Assembly (NCBI GenBank): GCA_949358305.1
Contig: OX442315.1
Coordinates: 19,556,427-19,620,426, forward strand
Source: Strigamia acuminata
Lineage: Eukaryota; Arthropoda; Chilopoda; Geophilomorpha; Linotaeniidae
DNA: 64,000 nt
Direction of reading: 5' to 3'
The notes beneath the pieces were generated by a model. That model saw nothing but the letters and a program-made list of their open reading frames with translations. It did not search any database and was not told where the DNA came from. Position numbers and translations under genes: made by a program. Shown piece after piece: positions 1 to 11,500 of this stretch. Numbering within the stretch: the stretch's first letter is position 1; every line of letters begins with the position of its first letter.

Positions 1-3000
1 GACCCGTTGAACCTGACTTCTGCAAGTATATATTGCCATGGTTACGTGGTTAATGGCAATATTGATGTTTGGTTTGGAAGGAAGCAACTAGAAAGTTATA
101 GCTCATTAGGTAAGCTAATAATGATTATGATAATTGACGGTTATTTTTCAAACTGCAATAATTTTTACGTCGGTTGGCTCGTGGTAATAAACGAATCACT
201 TCCCCCCTCGCATGTATTAAATGCAATAATTGACTATAAGCAAATGTGTAATATACGTATGAGGCCGCAGCCGGTTCCGTAATTCCGAATCGGCTTTTAT
301 TGGAATTCATGTATTCACAATAGGCAATTTGCCACTGCGGATTTATTGCCTGCTGCGGATTTGATTTAAATGTTTTGGACGCGTCTTGCGTGTACTCGCA
401 TTACTTTACGTTCCAAATGACCAAACCGTGAACTTCCTCGTATCGCCACTCGTATCATGTCGCATCATCTTTTAAATGGAACAAAAAATTGTTGGCTTAA
501 TGGGGCATATCAACTTAATCCTTGAAAAGCTAAAGCTGTAGTTACACACGTGTAGGATTAAATTTGACTCATCGTGGCAAAGAAAAAGGGGGAATAAATA
601 AGGGAGAAATTTAACTAATTGAGCTGGAATAATTAAAGTTTTTGTTTTAATTTTAAAGGGAGAATTGGAATTTGTTTGAGGGTGATGTCCGATCCGATTT
701 GAATAATCAAATAATTCGCATTGCAGTTTGATGCAAAATCGTGAATTTTTTCTGTAAAATTATTTAGCATTTGTTTTTATAAGTTAAAATTTTTTGTTTT
801 ATTTTACAGAAAAGCATTTTAATTTAGGCAATATATAAATTCATCTTTATTGTTCTTTTCGTGTTTGTCTTGTGTTTATTCGTGTTTGTTTAGAGCGTTT
901 GCTATGATTAAATTTATCCGTTTTGTTTATGAAAACAAAACTTCGGGCGCGTATTTTCTTTTAGTATTGTAGTATCTCTTTCTTTTTCTTTAGGAATAAT
1001 TACAAAAAATTACTGGATGGAATCACAAGCTGTCTTTTTATTTTAATTTGCAATTTTCTTTTAGACAGTAATTAGTTTGTTGATAAGTCTCCCCGAAATA
1101 GTGTTTTTTTTTTTTTTTTTTTTTTGTTTTTTTTTTTAAATTTTTTTTTGTTTTACTTGAGTAAGTTGATATATATTAATGAATCTTCGTCTAAAAAATA
1201 CACTAATTACGTCGTCGTTTCGCTAAAAGTACGATGAACAACGCCTGATAACTGCAAGTTGATGGGTTTGGGTTAGAAGGCAAAACTGATGTTTTCTTTT
1301 CTCTTCTTCTAAAACTTTTGAACGGATGGAAAAGTAAAACAGAAAAAAAAAAATAAGTGCACCTGCAAGAGAAGGGAAAGAAGGAAAAGATAGAAAAAAG
1401 GTAAAAAACATAAATTTCTCTGTTCGACTTAAAACCATTTTTCTTTAAAGTTGCGTTTGTTTTTGTTTGGTTTGCAAAATAATCGACTTCGATTAAACAA
1501 ACAAACCAAGTGAAATTGTATCTAAAAAAAAATAATTGCACGGATGTAATTTGCGTGCCGATAATTTATAAAAGTGGAAAAAAATTAAATTAAATGTTTC
1601 GTAATGCATGGTTAAAATGGGGCCCAGTTAATTATTCTAATACAACAAGTTGATATCTCATCTTCCATCTTGCTGCTCATCTTCTCGTTTCCGTCCATGC
1701 AAGACGATGGCATGCCTCAGTGAATTATGATGATTTTTCCTCGAGCTGGCTTAGCTTATATGCTCGGCATTGGAACAGCTTTGGCCTCGTGGGACACCGT
1801 GTATTTTACTACTTTTATTACATAAACCGATGCTGGGAATAAGTCAGGTGGCGGTAGCGAGGGAAGTTCTGCATTTTAAAAGGAAATAAGCGAAAGAGAA
1901 ATTGAAAAGAAAAGAGGATATGGAGAAAGTAAGTTAGTGCACACTGCGCATGAAGAGGAGAGTAACTGTAAACTGTTTTTCCTTTCCTTTTCTTTCTTTT
2001 CTTTTTTCTTTTCTTTTTTTTTTAAGGTTTTATGCTTGACTTAATGCTACAAGTTTATTTTCTTTTTATTAGCTTATGCATATTTGAAAGGTTTTTAAGT
2101 TTTTTTTCTCTCTCGTTTTTTTTTTTTCTTGTTGGATTAAAATTGGAAAGTAAATAAAGATAGAGAAATTGTAATTTGGGGGTATTGTGTTTGTCCTTTT
2201 GGAGTCGGTTGTAATTGAAAACATGAGCTTGCTTATTTTTTTTTAAAGGTATAAATAGTGCTCGTTATGAGCACGAAATACTCTACCTTTAAACCTTATT
2301 GATCTTTGTGCGCTTGCTCGACTTGAAGAATAACAGGAGAATGCGGCATCATTTTTATTTCTGCGTCTCGTGTTCGGGATTCCTTGTATTAGTGTTTGTT
2401 GTATTATTCTTTGTGGAATTTCTATAATCAATATGAGGTCTGTGCGCGCCCGTTTCGTTTATGTAAACACGGGACGTTGATGGCAAGTTGATTTTATTTT
2501 CGAGTTTAAATGAGGGAATTGTCGTTTTATTTACGAGTGGCGCTGTACAGGTGGCTGATTATTGTGAAGGTTGTTTTTTTGCTTGCATTTTCTATTTTTT
2601 GCTCGTGCTAAATCGGGAATTATTTAATGGAACGGGGACCGAAATGATGGATTGCCCGTCCGTTTTTAGTTCTTGTCTTCGGACGAAAATGAATAAATCA
2701 AGGGAAAGGCAAAACTTCTCTTAAATGCTTGGTGAAGACCCAGGTGTGCGCTGTGCAAGACAAAATGCCTCTTGGAAAATCATCAAGAAGAATGGAAGAT
2801 TAACTATCGGAGCTAACAGGCACACAATTAAAAACAATCTTCTTTCGGAGCTTGAAAAATGTGAAAATAATGAATGGCTTTTGGCTTAGAGTTTTGTTCC
2901 TACATAGCTCCTCAAAGCAAACAGGGTTTTATGCGACTAATGGATTTTGCAGACAAAACAAGTGTTTATCTTTTTTAATCAATATATTGAAACAAAACTT

Positions 3001-3208
3001 AATTTATTTGTTAAAAAAAAAAGATTTTTTTTTCTTGAAATTTTTTTTTTTTCTTTTTAAGGTGTGTGTTTTATGGTGGTAAGGTTTAGCGACAAGGGGA
3101 TGGAATAGAATTAAAAATTCCAAAGAGAATTTCTGCCAGTTATCTGAAGAATTCGCAAGACGAGATTTTCTTATCACTCTTTATCCTCGGCGGAACAGCG
3201 AAAACAGG

Positions 3209-3210
<2 letters not shown>

Positions 3211-3239
<29 letters not shown>
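3211..3239. repeat. Poly(T) run, 29 bases
   Basis: Uninterrupted T29. Similar long T runs occur at 1104-1137 (one G) and 19609-19630. They may be mononucleotide microsatellites or minus-strand poly(A) tails of old retroposons; no adjacent element was recognised. Confidence 0.95.
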
Positions 3240-4670
3240 CTGTTCTGGAAAATGTATGGAGAAGAAACGTTATCACTGAAGCAAAACCTGCGTTTCCAAG
3301 TTTGACGTGGAATGAAGAGGACTAGTATAGTGAAAAAGAAAAAAGGGATGTAAGAGAGAAATTTGGTTTTCCCAGGGTATTGTCCGTTTGTGGCCTGGTA
3401 TTTCTCATTTGCCTGAACGGAAACTCTATAGGAGTGAAAATGAAATTTTCTCATTTCATTCCATCGCGGTTGTGCAATTGGAAAAAGGACTTGAAAGGGT
3501 AATTTTGCACTGAGGATTGGCTCTTTTATCAAAGTGAATGTGAGAAATCTGTTGAGTATCCTGCCGGTGGCGTGGCTGAAATTCATTTTTCATGTCGTCG
3601 CCCTATGCTGGAAAGATTTCTTTTTTCATTGTGATACTGTTTAGTTTACAATAAATCCCCGAACGTCACTTGCAATTGGCCTTTTGTTAAAAAGGTTTAA
3701 ATAGTTAAAATGACAAAGTTTAGCATTGTCATCATCCGATGCGAGTACTCATTAAATATTAAACTAATTACTCGCTCTGCGTGAATACATTAATTATGTG
3801 TATACAACTAGCTTGTTGTTTAATTATGGGTTATTGCATTAACTGATACTCGCATGAGCACGAGTAAAGGCGCTAGGCACACTTTCATGGTCGATACTGT
3901 ATTAGTCGACGCACGAAATCACTGTTGACATGAAATTTGAAACGATTGCTTATAACATAAAGCATAGATTTATGAACGGAATTGGAGTAATTCAATCAAA
4001 GCTTAACATTACGGATAGGATGACAGCAATATTTCATTTTCAAGGATGGTGGACAAACTTTTAACAAAAGAAAAAAAAATTTCTATGTAAACATAACCGA
4101 CTTGGTTGAAAATAAATTCCTTAAATTTCTAAATATTTCATGTGAAGAAACCGGAGTAATTCGACCTAACACTTGTAATTAGAGATGAACAATAAATAAA
4201 TAAGCCTTTATCCTAAACTACACGACACCTCGAGCAGGTTTAAACTTTAATCTTGCATCTTAATTTAAGGGACAGTCAATATTTTGCAACAAAAGGGCAT
4301 GTTTGCTACACCTTACGAGGTAAATTTTTAATCCCACCGACGGTAATTCTCCTTAAGCAGCATTAAAAACGGTACATTTAAAAAAAACGCGTATAAATTG
4401 TAGCATTTCCCACACAAGGCACTCATGACATCACTAAGGCGTTGTAATTACTGGGTCCGTGGGTAAGGGGCGTAACAGTTGGATTACGGTCTTAATGGCC
4501 GTGATGCTACAATTTTTATGTTTGTGGGCTGAACTAAATTTATTTTGTTGCAACATTCGGCGGATTTGAGCATTGAAATGGTGGAAAAAGCTAAAAATGG
4601 TCGCCAGATGTTTGCTTTCGAGATTGGCGTGTACATTGACATTGTATGTAGGAAATTTTCTCTCCAAGGG

Positions 4671-4755
4671 TCTCTGTGTTCCAGTATATGTAATGGTTCT
4701 CTGTGTGTTCCAGTATATGTAATGGTTCTCTGTGTGTTCCAGTATGTGTAATGAA
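4671..4755. repeat. Short tandem repeat, 27-29 bp unit, 3 copies
   Basis: Three adjacent copies of TCTCTGTGTGTTCCAGTATA with TGTAATGGT. The first lacks one TG (27 bp), and the third has TGTGTAATG and diverges at its end. The open frames through it come from the repeat. Confidence 0.9.
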
Positions 4756-6964
4756 TGCATCTCGCAAAGATTGTGATAGCTGTATAATTGTGCATTTTAT
4801 GCATATCTCGTGCCATTCGCTCGAATGTTCTTTGCCAGGCTTGAGTTTCATCAAGAGGAGGAGGCGGAGGCGATACCATCGTTAAGGGCGCGTAATGAAA
4901 GTCGCGTGCTGTCGTTTGGTGCACGTGGCAGGCTATAAGGGGGTGCCTTTTCTGATAGTTATATCAGTGCATTTGTGTGAGATGAGTCCAGGACCTTGTC
5001 CGAGCGAAATTGAAGTTCATGTCACGGAATAAAAAGACCCTTCTGACATGTTTTTCATTACTGCTCTGTGAGCTTTTGCTTTCTTTCTCGTCCCCCCCTC
5101 CTCTTCTGCAAAGAATAGTTTCTGACAGCTTATTTTGATTGGAATTTTCCGTCATATTCCCCGCCCACCCCATTGCCCTGCCCTCCCCTCCTCTCCCCCG
5201 CTTTGCCCAAGAGGATCGATTGCTGGCGTTTTTGTTCTTTGTTCAGTTGCATGTTCGTTGCCTTGTAGTGTCCAATGGACCACTTGTACATGGGGGTGAA
5301 ATGATAATATTCTCGTAGGAATAAGCACATTTAGCGTAAAAATATGTGTGCACTGTGGTTTTGTCCATGTCGTTAAAACCATGTTGCGTTTTAATGCGAA
5401 GCTCTTAAGAAAATGGGAAGCCGTTACGTACCCCCGTTGATTTGAGAGTGGTATGTCGTGCGATGAAGATGGTAATAGCTGCATATCATCCAGTGCAGAT
5501 GTCACAGAAAAGCAAAGAAACTTTTGGCCAAATGGAGGCATAAAATGTGCAAGAAACTTGCAACTTATTTAACGATCAAACGGGAATAAGGAAACAGCAA
5601 ACGTTGTTTTTCAAATTTTTATCTTCGCCTGCATTTGGCAAAAATTCTTCCGAAACTCATAAAACTCGCTGCAGGCTCATCTGCAAAATGGATTTCTTTA
5701 ATACCAGCGAGATAATTACTTTTATACATTCTTTTAATCTTGTGCTATCCCTGATATTAAAACTACATAAACACATCCAACATGGCGGGCAAAATTGAGC
5801 CTGAACCGTGTTTATCTAAGCAAGTAATTCAGTCGTGCGACTGTTTATATTTTCTTTTCTCCGTTTGTTTTCTTTACTTGATCGGTGAGAGACGGCGTTT
5901 GAGTTGCATCATATTCATCTTTTTGCATCATTGCGACTAGTTCAAGTTGTGTGTACTCGAGCGATACAGATTGTCAAGTGTTAAGTCCACAACTCTGGAC
6001 AGTTTCAAGGGTGGTGTCGCCGTGTTGGCAAACCATCCTATATACGTAGCTAACACCGTGTGAAAATATCTCGGTTTGGTGCGATCGGAAAAAAAATCTG
6101 GCGCTCGCGGAATAAAATATTTACTGGTGATAAGAGTAAGAGAAATCAAATTTTAAAAGTAAATATTTTTTTTCATCCTCTTTTTTTTTTCTTCGTGTCT
6201 CCCTCCATTTCTCTATATCGAATCGTGAGAGATGCTGCATTTCGCTGTACGGAGGGGTTGTTTGGAACGTATCGAATGGGTAACGCTGTTGTTCTACAAG
6301 CGAGCGAAGTGATTACCGATTCTTGCAGCGCAATCGGCGTTCCAATCAAGCGCCTGCCACGACTTAGTACGTACCTCATGTAAATGAAGGAGGCTTCCCT
6401 TTTGCAAGTCACGTTTCTGCAGTCTTATAATTAAATAAAACAAACTATTAAGCAGAGAGGTACAGTCTTATAGATTTAAAATGCTAAAATTAGAGAAAAA
6501 ATTTTTTTTTCTTTTATATCTATTTTCTTTATTTTTTTTTTATTTTTTATTCTTCTCTAACCTTTTATTATCTAAATTGTAATTACTGCTACAGTGATTT
6601 GCGCTAATGATGTGCGTGCTTGTATTTGTCGTTGATAAAACCTCAATTATTTATACTTACAATAATTTGGTGACAAGTAAATAGAAAACATTTGTTGATT
6701 ATTTTTAATAATTTTTTTTTCTTTTTCTTCTAATTTTTGTAGACAGGTTTTGGATTTTTAAAAAACATAAATAATAGTAATTGGGCAATTAAGAATACAG
6801 TCGCTTCCTAAACATTGAAAGGGAGGGTTTAATTATGGAAAATCAATTATACAACATTTGCAAATAAATGTTGTTAACTTATGGCTTGTCTAATTTTTAA
6901 AATAATTCAATAGTACCTTTAAAGAAAAACACTAGGGGATGACCACTATATAAAGGCTACTATA

Positions 6965-7360
6965 CTTTGGCACACTAGAAGATTGGCCTTTCTCCCATTG
7001 GCTCAGCCGCATTACTCCTAACTGTAGACTGTCATACCACTAGGAAAAGTAGTTTTGTTCTTTTTAAATTTTTTTATTATTATTATAATGATTAAAACGA
7101 TGTCTTTTTATTTGTATTTTATAATAAAATGTTGTTTCCATTCATAAAATAAAGTTTTATGCTGTTTATATTTCAATATTCATGTTTGTTCAGTTTATTG
7201 GTTGCTATGTCAGGAAGCAAACAATATTTGAATTTTTTTTTCGATTACAATGTTTGTACATCAAGTGCAATTCTGGTGTTTGGGTCTATTTATTGGTATC
7301 ACTACACCAGTAAAATGGTTTAGCCAATGGGAGAAAGGCCAATCTTATAGTGTGCCAGAG
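6965..7360. mobile_element. MITE copy 1 (396 bp), nested in the larger transposon
   Basis: Terminal inverted repeats begin CTTTGGCACACTAGAAGATT on the left and CTCTGGCACACTATAAGATT on the reversed right side, then share GGCCTTTCTCCCATTGGCT. The element is flanked by TA on both sides. The intact right repeat of the host element lacks this insert, which independently fixes the boundaries. It shares its core with the element at 62313-62712: GCCGCATTACTCCTAACT and a CCACTAGGA.AAGTAGTTTT motif near the left, TGGTGTTTGGGTCTAT, ATCACTACACCAGT and GCCAATGGGAGAA near the right. It has no coding capacity. The TA target suggests a Tc1/mariner-type or other TA-specific transposase in trans, which is inference. 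Confidence 0.88.
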
Positions 7361-7532
7361 TAGATGAGCCAATTCCCAGTCTAATTTTTACTAGTAACCA
7401 TAGGTGCCAAATAGTTTTAGGCCCACTTTTTGGGTGTTTAAGTTTTCTTCATTGTTTTTCATCAAGTTTATAAACATTTTTTCATGGAGAAGGTTGCTAA
7501 TAACAATCCCCCTAAGAAGGGATGCCCATTGA

Positions 7533-8075
7533 CGTCCAAAACGAAGAAGACACCTGCTCGATCTTTGCAGGTCCAAACGGCCGCCATTACGACTGACGCC
7601 CGAATCTCCTGCGACCACTTTCAACGAATTAGACATTCAATTTTTCATCCAAAAAGGTTTGCAAGACTTTTTCAAGTCTTCTAATTTGCTTCCAGTTATT
7701 CCTACTCTTCCTGTGATGTCTCAAGAGGTGTGGAGGTTGTCTGCAAAGGCCACTTTTCCGTCCGAGTCGCGCGGATTGTCACCATGCCCCTCGACATGTT
7801 CCGAAAATTCATGTAACTGCAAGGTGTATTCAAGGAACGCAAGAGCGAGATCACCGGAGGTGGAGAGGCATCAGTATCGACCTCGGTCGAAAGATCCGGC
7901 GTTTTTATTCGACTCTGATTCGGAAAACGAGGGCTACGACTCTGGGTCCGCCCAGTCGTACGCTTTGTGTGATAGTTCACCCAGTCCAACCGGACATAGG
8001 GACGAAGTTGCCAGACTTACATACACTAAACAAAGTTCTAATGTATTTTTTCATCCCTTACAGAAAACTAGTTGA
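7533..8075 (+). CDS. Unrecognised open frame inside the transposon
   Basis: About 180 codons stay open in one frame from just after a TGA (7530-7532) to a TGA stop ending at 8075. It is clearly GC-richer than the surrounding AT-rich DNA. There is no in-frame ATG near the 5' end; the ATG at 7484 opens a different frame that reads to about 7684, so a one-base frameshift or splicing would be needed to connect them. Seen in the predicted product: a basic start, a Cys/Ser-rich middle (CPSTCSENSCNC) and an acidic Ser-rich stretch (FDSDSENEGYDSGS). I recognise no domain. It could be a decayed transposon protein, an exon, or a captured host fragment. It lies wholly between the inverted repeats of the larger element. 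Confidence 0.3.
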   Translation, partial: RPKRRRHLLDLCRSKRPPLRLTPESPATTFNELDIQFFIQKGLQDFFKSSNLLPVIPTLPVMSQEVWRLSAKATFPSESRGLSPCPSTCSENSCNCKVYSRNARARSPEVERHQYRPRSKDPAFLFDSDSENEGYDSGSAQSYALCDSSPSPTGHRDEVARLTYTKQSSNVFFHPLQKTS

Positions 8076-8281
8076 CTTTAGGACCTGCCCTCAAAGGAAT
8101 TTTATTCTGTATTGATTATTCATTAATTGAATCAAGTTTGTGTTTTATTAGACTGGGGATTGGCTCTTCTAGGTTAGTAGCTTTTATACAGTGGTCATCC
8201 TCCTAGTGTTTTTTCTTTAAAGATACTAATGAATTAGTATAATTTCAATTTTGCTTCATAATTACTATCAAAATTTGTAAT

Positions 8282-8518
8282 TTATTCTAATAGTAACGGT
8301 GTGGAATATTGACCTAAGCTGTGAGTCAGTCTGGGTTTAGTGGAAGTTCCTATTGAAATTGTAATGAGTTGTGATTGTGGAAGAAGGGTATTTGCAGTCG
8401 ATGTCGAGTCGGCGAGTTCTAAAGGCAAAGAGGATTCAGTTTTTCTTTGGGCTGATTTGACAATGACTTTTCCTCGTCGAGCGGGCATTTGTCGACCTGT
8501 AGGTAATGACGCGAAGTT
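8282..8518 (-). other. Coding-like patch beside the transposon
   Basis: On the minus strand this stretch is open, with an ATG at 8486-8488 giving about 68 residues (MPARRGKVIVKSAQRKTESS and a Ser/Thr-rich continuation). The frame remains open a little upstream of the ATG, and CAG acceptor-like sites sit upstream. Base composition is less AT-rich than its flanks. The plus strand is also open across 8340-8576, so strand cannot be decided by eye. No family is recognised; a short exon or transposon remnant is possible, as is chance. Confidence 0.2.
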
Positions 8519-8579
8519 TGGTTTTCAACATCACACACAGACTGCAAAGAGTCATCATCATAACGCTCCGTTTTAACTT

Positions 8580-11500
8580 TCTCGGATTTATTTTTTGAAA
8601 AAAATTTAATTATAGAAAATTGGCTTGGAATTAATTATGCCAAACTAATTTCTCGAAGGAATTATCTTGCGCTGAGTTCAGTGCTCTCATAATTTAACAC
8701 ACTGATTTCGTATTAATGAGAATCAAAATGGAGAAATAAAGAAAAATAAGGGAAAACAAGACACGAACGAGACTTGTGTTTGATTTCTGTGTAAACTTCA
8801 TTATATTTTTAAACTTTGACACGTTTTATCGATTTTTTATTTAAGTTTCGTTAAGTGAAAAGTTTTTGCGAACAAAAACTTGAGACGGTCGATGAATCCG
8901 ACATTCATTAGTAGCATTTGTTTACTTTTTGTGAGAAATGGAATGGAACGAAATGTTTGAATTTAAAGAAAAATAAAAGAAAAACGATTAAGTGCCTTAA
9001 ATATTGACTGACGGAAGGAATCACGAGTTAATGTTGGAAGAGCAGTTCCACCAGCTGGCGTATTATGTAATGGTTGGGATTGTATTTGATGTGTAATTTA
9101 TTAATCCATATATTAAGGCAATGATATTTGATGAGAAATGTTATTGCATGTTATTCGGTGTAATGGCGTGAGGAGATTTTGAAATTGCTATTCTTTCGCA
9201 CTAAGTTTGCTCTTTTAGTCTTTACGGATTTAAATAATAATAAGAAGAAAAAAATGAAATGGAAAATCAGTCTGTCATTCGAATAAAAGACATTCATCAT
9301 GTATGCATTACGTATTCTTGATAGGTGAATTGTGCAGTGCTTCGTTACGCATTCCGTGACAGGTATAATCAATTGCAATGTCTTATGATGAACACTTGGG
9401 TTAATAATGCAGTTTTTTTCTTTCTTTTTTTTTCTTTTCTTTTGGCAGGAGAACTTTTTTCAAAGTAAAGGAGTTTGAAAAAAAAATTGTAAAATTAGTT
9501 CGATTATTTGGCGAGATTAGGGAATTAAGAAATTTTTTTCCCCCCGCATGGGAAGAGGATAAATTTCTTTTTCTTTTTACTTTACCCGCATCCGGTGAAG
9601 TGAAAACGTCATATAATTTCCGTTTCTTTTTCACTTCTTATCGCAGCTCGCCAATGGAGAGTGGCTTATGTCTCGTGTGTAAGCTTCTTAGGATCAAATT
9701 TTTGTGAAATGAGAGTGATTTCTCTTTCATTTCGCCTCCCGATAAATGGTCATATAGCTTTGCTTGAGATTTGCTAAGTTTGATAAGAACTGGTGCAAGG
9801 AAATAGAGTGCAGTTAGTTCATCATGGCAGAAAAGTGCCCAAAGCATCGCATCGACTGGAACAGCTGTGAATGAAAGACAAAAATTACTAAGATTTAAGA
9901 TAGTGTAGCATGTCGAGATTAACGGAGGAGAATGTTTTCTAAGCGGGAGGAAATGATTTGATTTGACGAGTTGGAGTTTTTTGGGAAAAAGTAGGTGTGG
10001 AGAGTCAACAGTGGTAGTTTGTTATTCTGAAATGTATTAAATCGTAGAGTGTTTCATTTGGACTTGGAGATTTTTGTCGGCAGCAGAAACCCGACTTTGT
10101 GAAATATCACGCTCGGTCTCGAACACACACATACATTACATACACACACAAAGAAAAGGGAATATTGGATTCATGATAAGGAAGCAGCTGTTCGGCCTTT
10201 CGCTTCACTGAGGTCGGCTTCACCGCCCGACGTTGGTGTTTTTCTTTCGGCCGATCGCGTACGCTCGGGTGCAGCTGCAAGACCAGCGAATGATTAAATG
10301 AAGGCGATGATTTTCATAATTATTCCGATGCAGAGGACGGGAAATTTACTGCTTAAAATGTCGGTTCTCAGAATGTGGTCGATATTTCGCACGTGTGCAC
10401 ATTTGAGATAATGCCTTTTTATGTGTGTCACTTGCTCCGCGAGAAAAATCACATGAAAAATTATTTTTGTTTTTGATTTTTGACCTTTTGATTTTTATTC
10501 TTGGAAGTTGAAAAAAGAAATGGAGAAACTTGCTAGAGGGATCTGCTTTTAATTTACTTGCAATTTTCTTGTAGTTTATTTTGTCAAAACAAGTCTTTAG
10601 GGCTCTTTGAAGACGGTTGCAATTGGGTATGTTCGTGTGTCAGTTTAAATGCGCACAAGAGCGGTTGGAATGAGGTCCATTATCCTTGTCAATTAATGAG
10701 TCGTGTGTAAAGCCCTCTCAGTTTCCGAGTACAATTGTGAACAGTGTACATATCCTGTTTCAAGAGAAAAGTTGATTCGTAATTAAAGCAAGGTTGTTTC
10801 CTTAATTAATTGATAAGCATCAGCAAAAGTCATAAACCTCACAAGACGGTTTGCTCTGAAAGAACTCGTAAAACACACAGTCAACTCAAATAACATGTCC
10901 TTTCTTCGTTTCTTCGTTTCTTTGCGATATTTATTATTTACTTGTTTATTATATGCTCTTAGATCTAATTATATACGACAATTTATAAAAGAAAAAGGAA
11001 AAAAAGCTCTAAGTTACATCATGACAGAAAAATGGAGAGCGCCAGTTTTTTTTTCTTTTTTCTTTTTTCTCCCACTTAAGTTTTCTCTATTTTAAAGTTA
11101 ATTTTTTTTTTGTTTTTATATTTTTTTTTCTCGCTGCTTTACTTAGAAGTAGGTAAGAATTTGTAACAAAGTAATTCATCTTTCATGCAATTTAGATGAG
11201 AACTTTTACTCAGCTCAAGCTTTTCCATTATAACATCCAAACTTTTCTTTCATGGAGAGCTCAAACTTTTCTTTCTCATTCTCCAAATGGGATTTGAAAT
11301 TGTGAGTGCATCCCTGTCATTTATTCTTTGTACTGGTTGGGCTATATGTACTGCTTTTCCTTATACCTGCCATCATTTTTTAAACAATTTTTATTATTTT
11401 TTATTTTTTTTTGTTTTACGTTATTTTTATTGAAAAAAGAAATTTTTTTTTTCATTTCCGAGTGAGATTCGGTAATTTTTGAAGGTTTGTAATGCGAAAA

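Larger units (their letters stand above)
1..6901. other. Non-coding region, left edge
   Basis: AT-rich DNA with many T/C tracts and no recognisable gene. A less AT-rich patch at about 6220-6380 is open on both strands (see findings). The rest, apart from the 4671-4755 tandem repeat and poly(T) runs, shows nothing I can name. Confidence 0.6.
6902..8236. mobile_element. DNA transposon with ~90 bp inverted repeats, split by a nested MITE
   Basis: The right inverted repeat (8147-8236) is the reverse complement of a left repeat now in two pieces: 6902-6964 and 7361-7385. Matching blocks read outside-in on the left include TAATTCAATAGTACCTTTAA, CACTAGGGGATGACCACTAT, AAAGGCTACTA and, after the interruption, GAGCCAATTCCCAGTCTAAT. 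The right copy has the same blocks with scattered substitutions. Without the nested element and its duplicated TA it would be about 937 bp. Exact ends and the target duplication are uncertain; a TA duplication just outside ATTCA...TGAAT is possible. No superfamily is assigned. The interior (7386-8146) holds an open frame of unknown function, so the element is either non-autonomous or carries decayed coding sequence. Confidence 0.8.

Noticed and set aside
3140-3586. 148-codon minus-strand frame
   Set aside because: Runs through a T29 tract (poly-Lys on the minus strand); otherwise unremarkable and without a recognisable domain.
4484-4924. 146-codon minus-strand frame
   Set aside because: Contains the 27-29 bp tandem repeat; repeated Trp-Asn-Thr-type peptides are a by-product and no family is recognised.
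6930-8208. CACTA-type transposon ends (CACTAGG ... CCTAGTG)
   Set aside because: The inverted similarity continues about 28 bases beyond CACTA on both sides, so CACTA is probably not the true terminus and the superfamily cannot be claimed.
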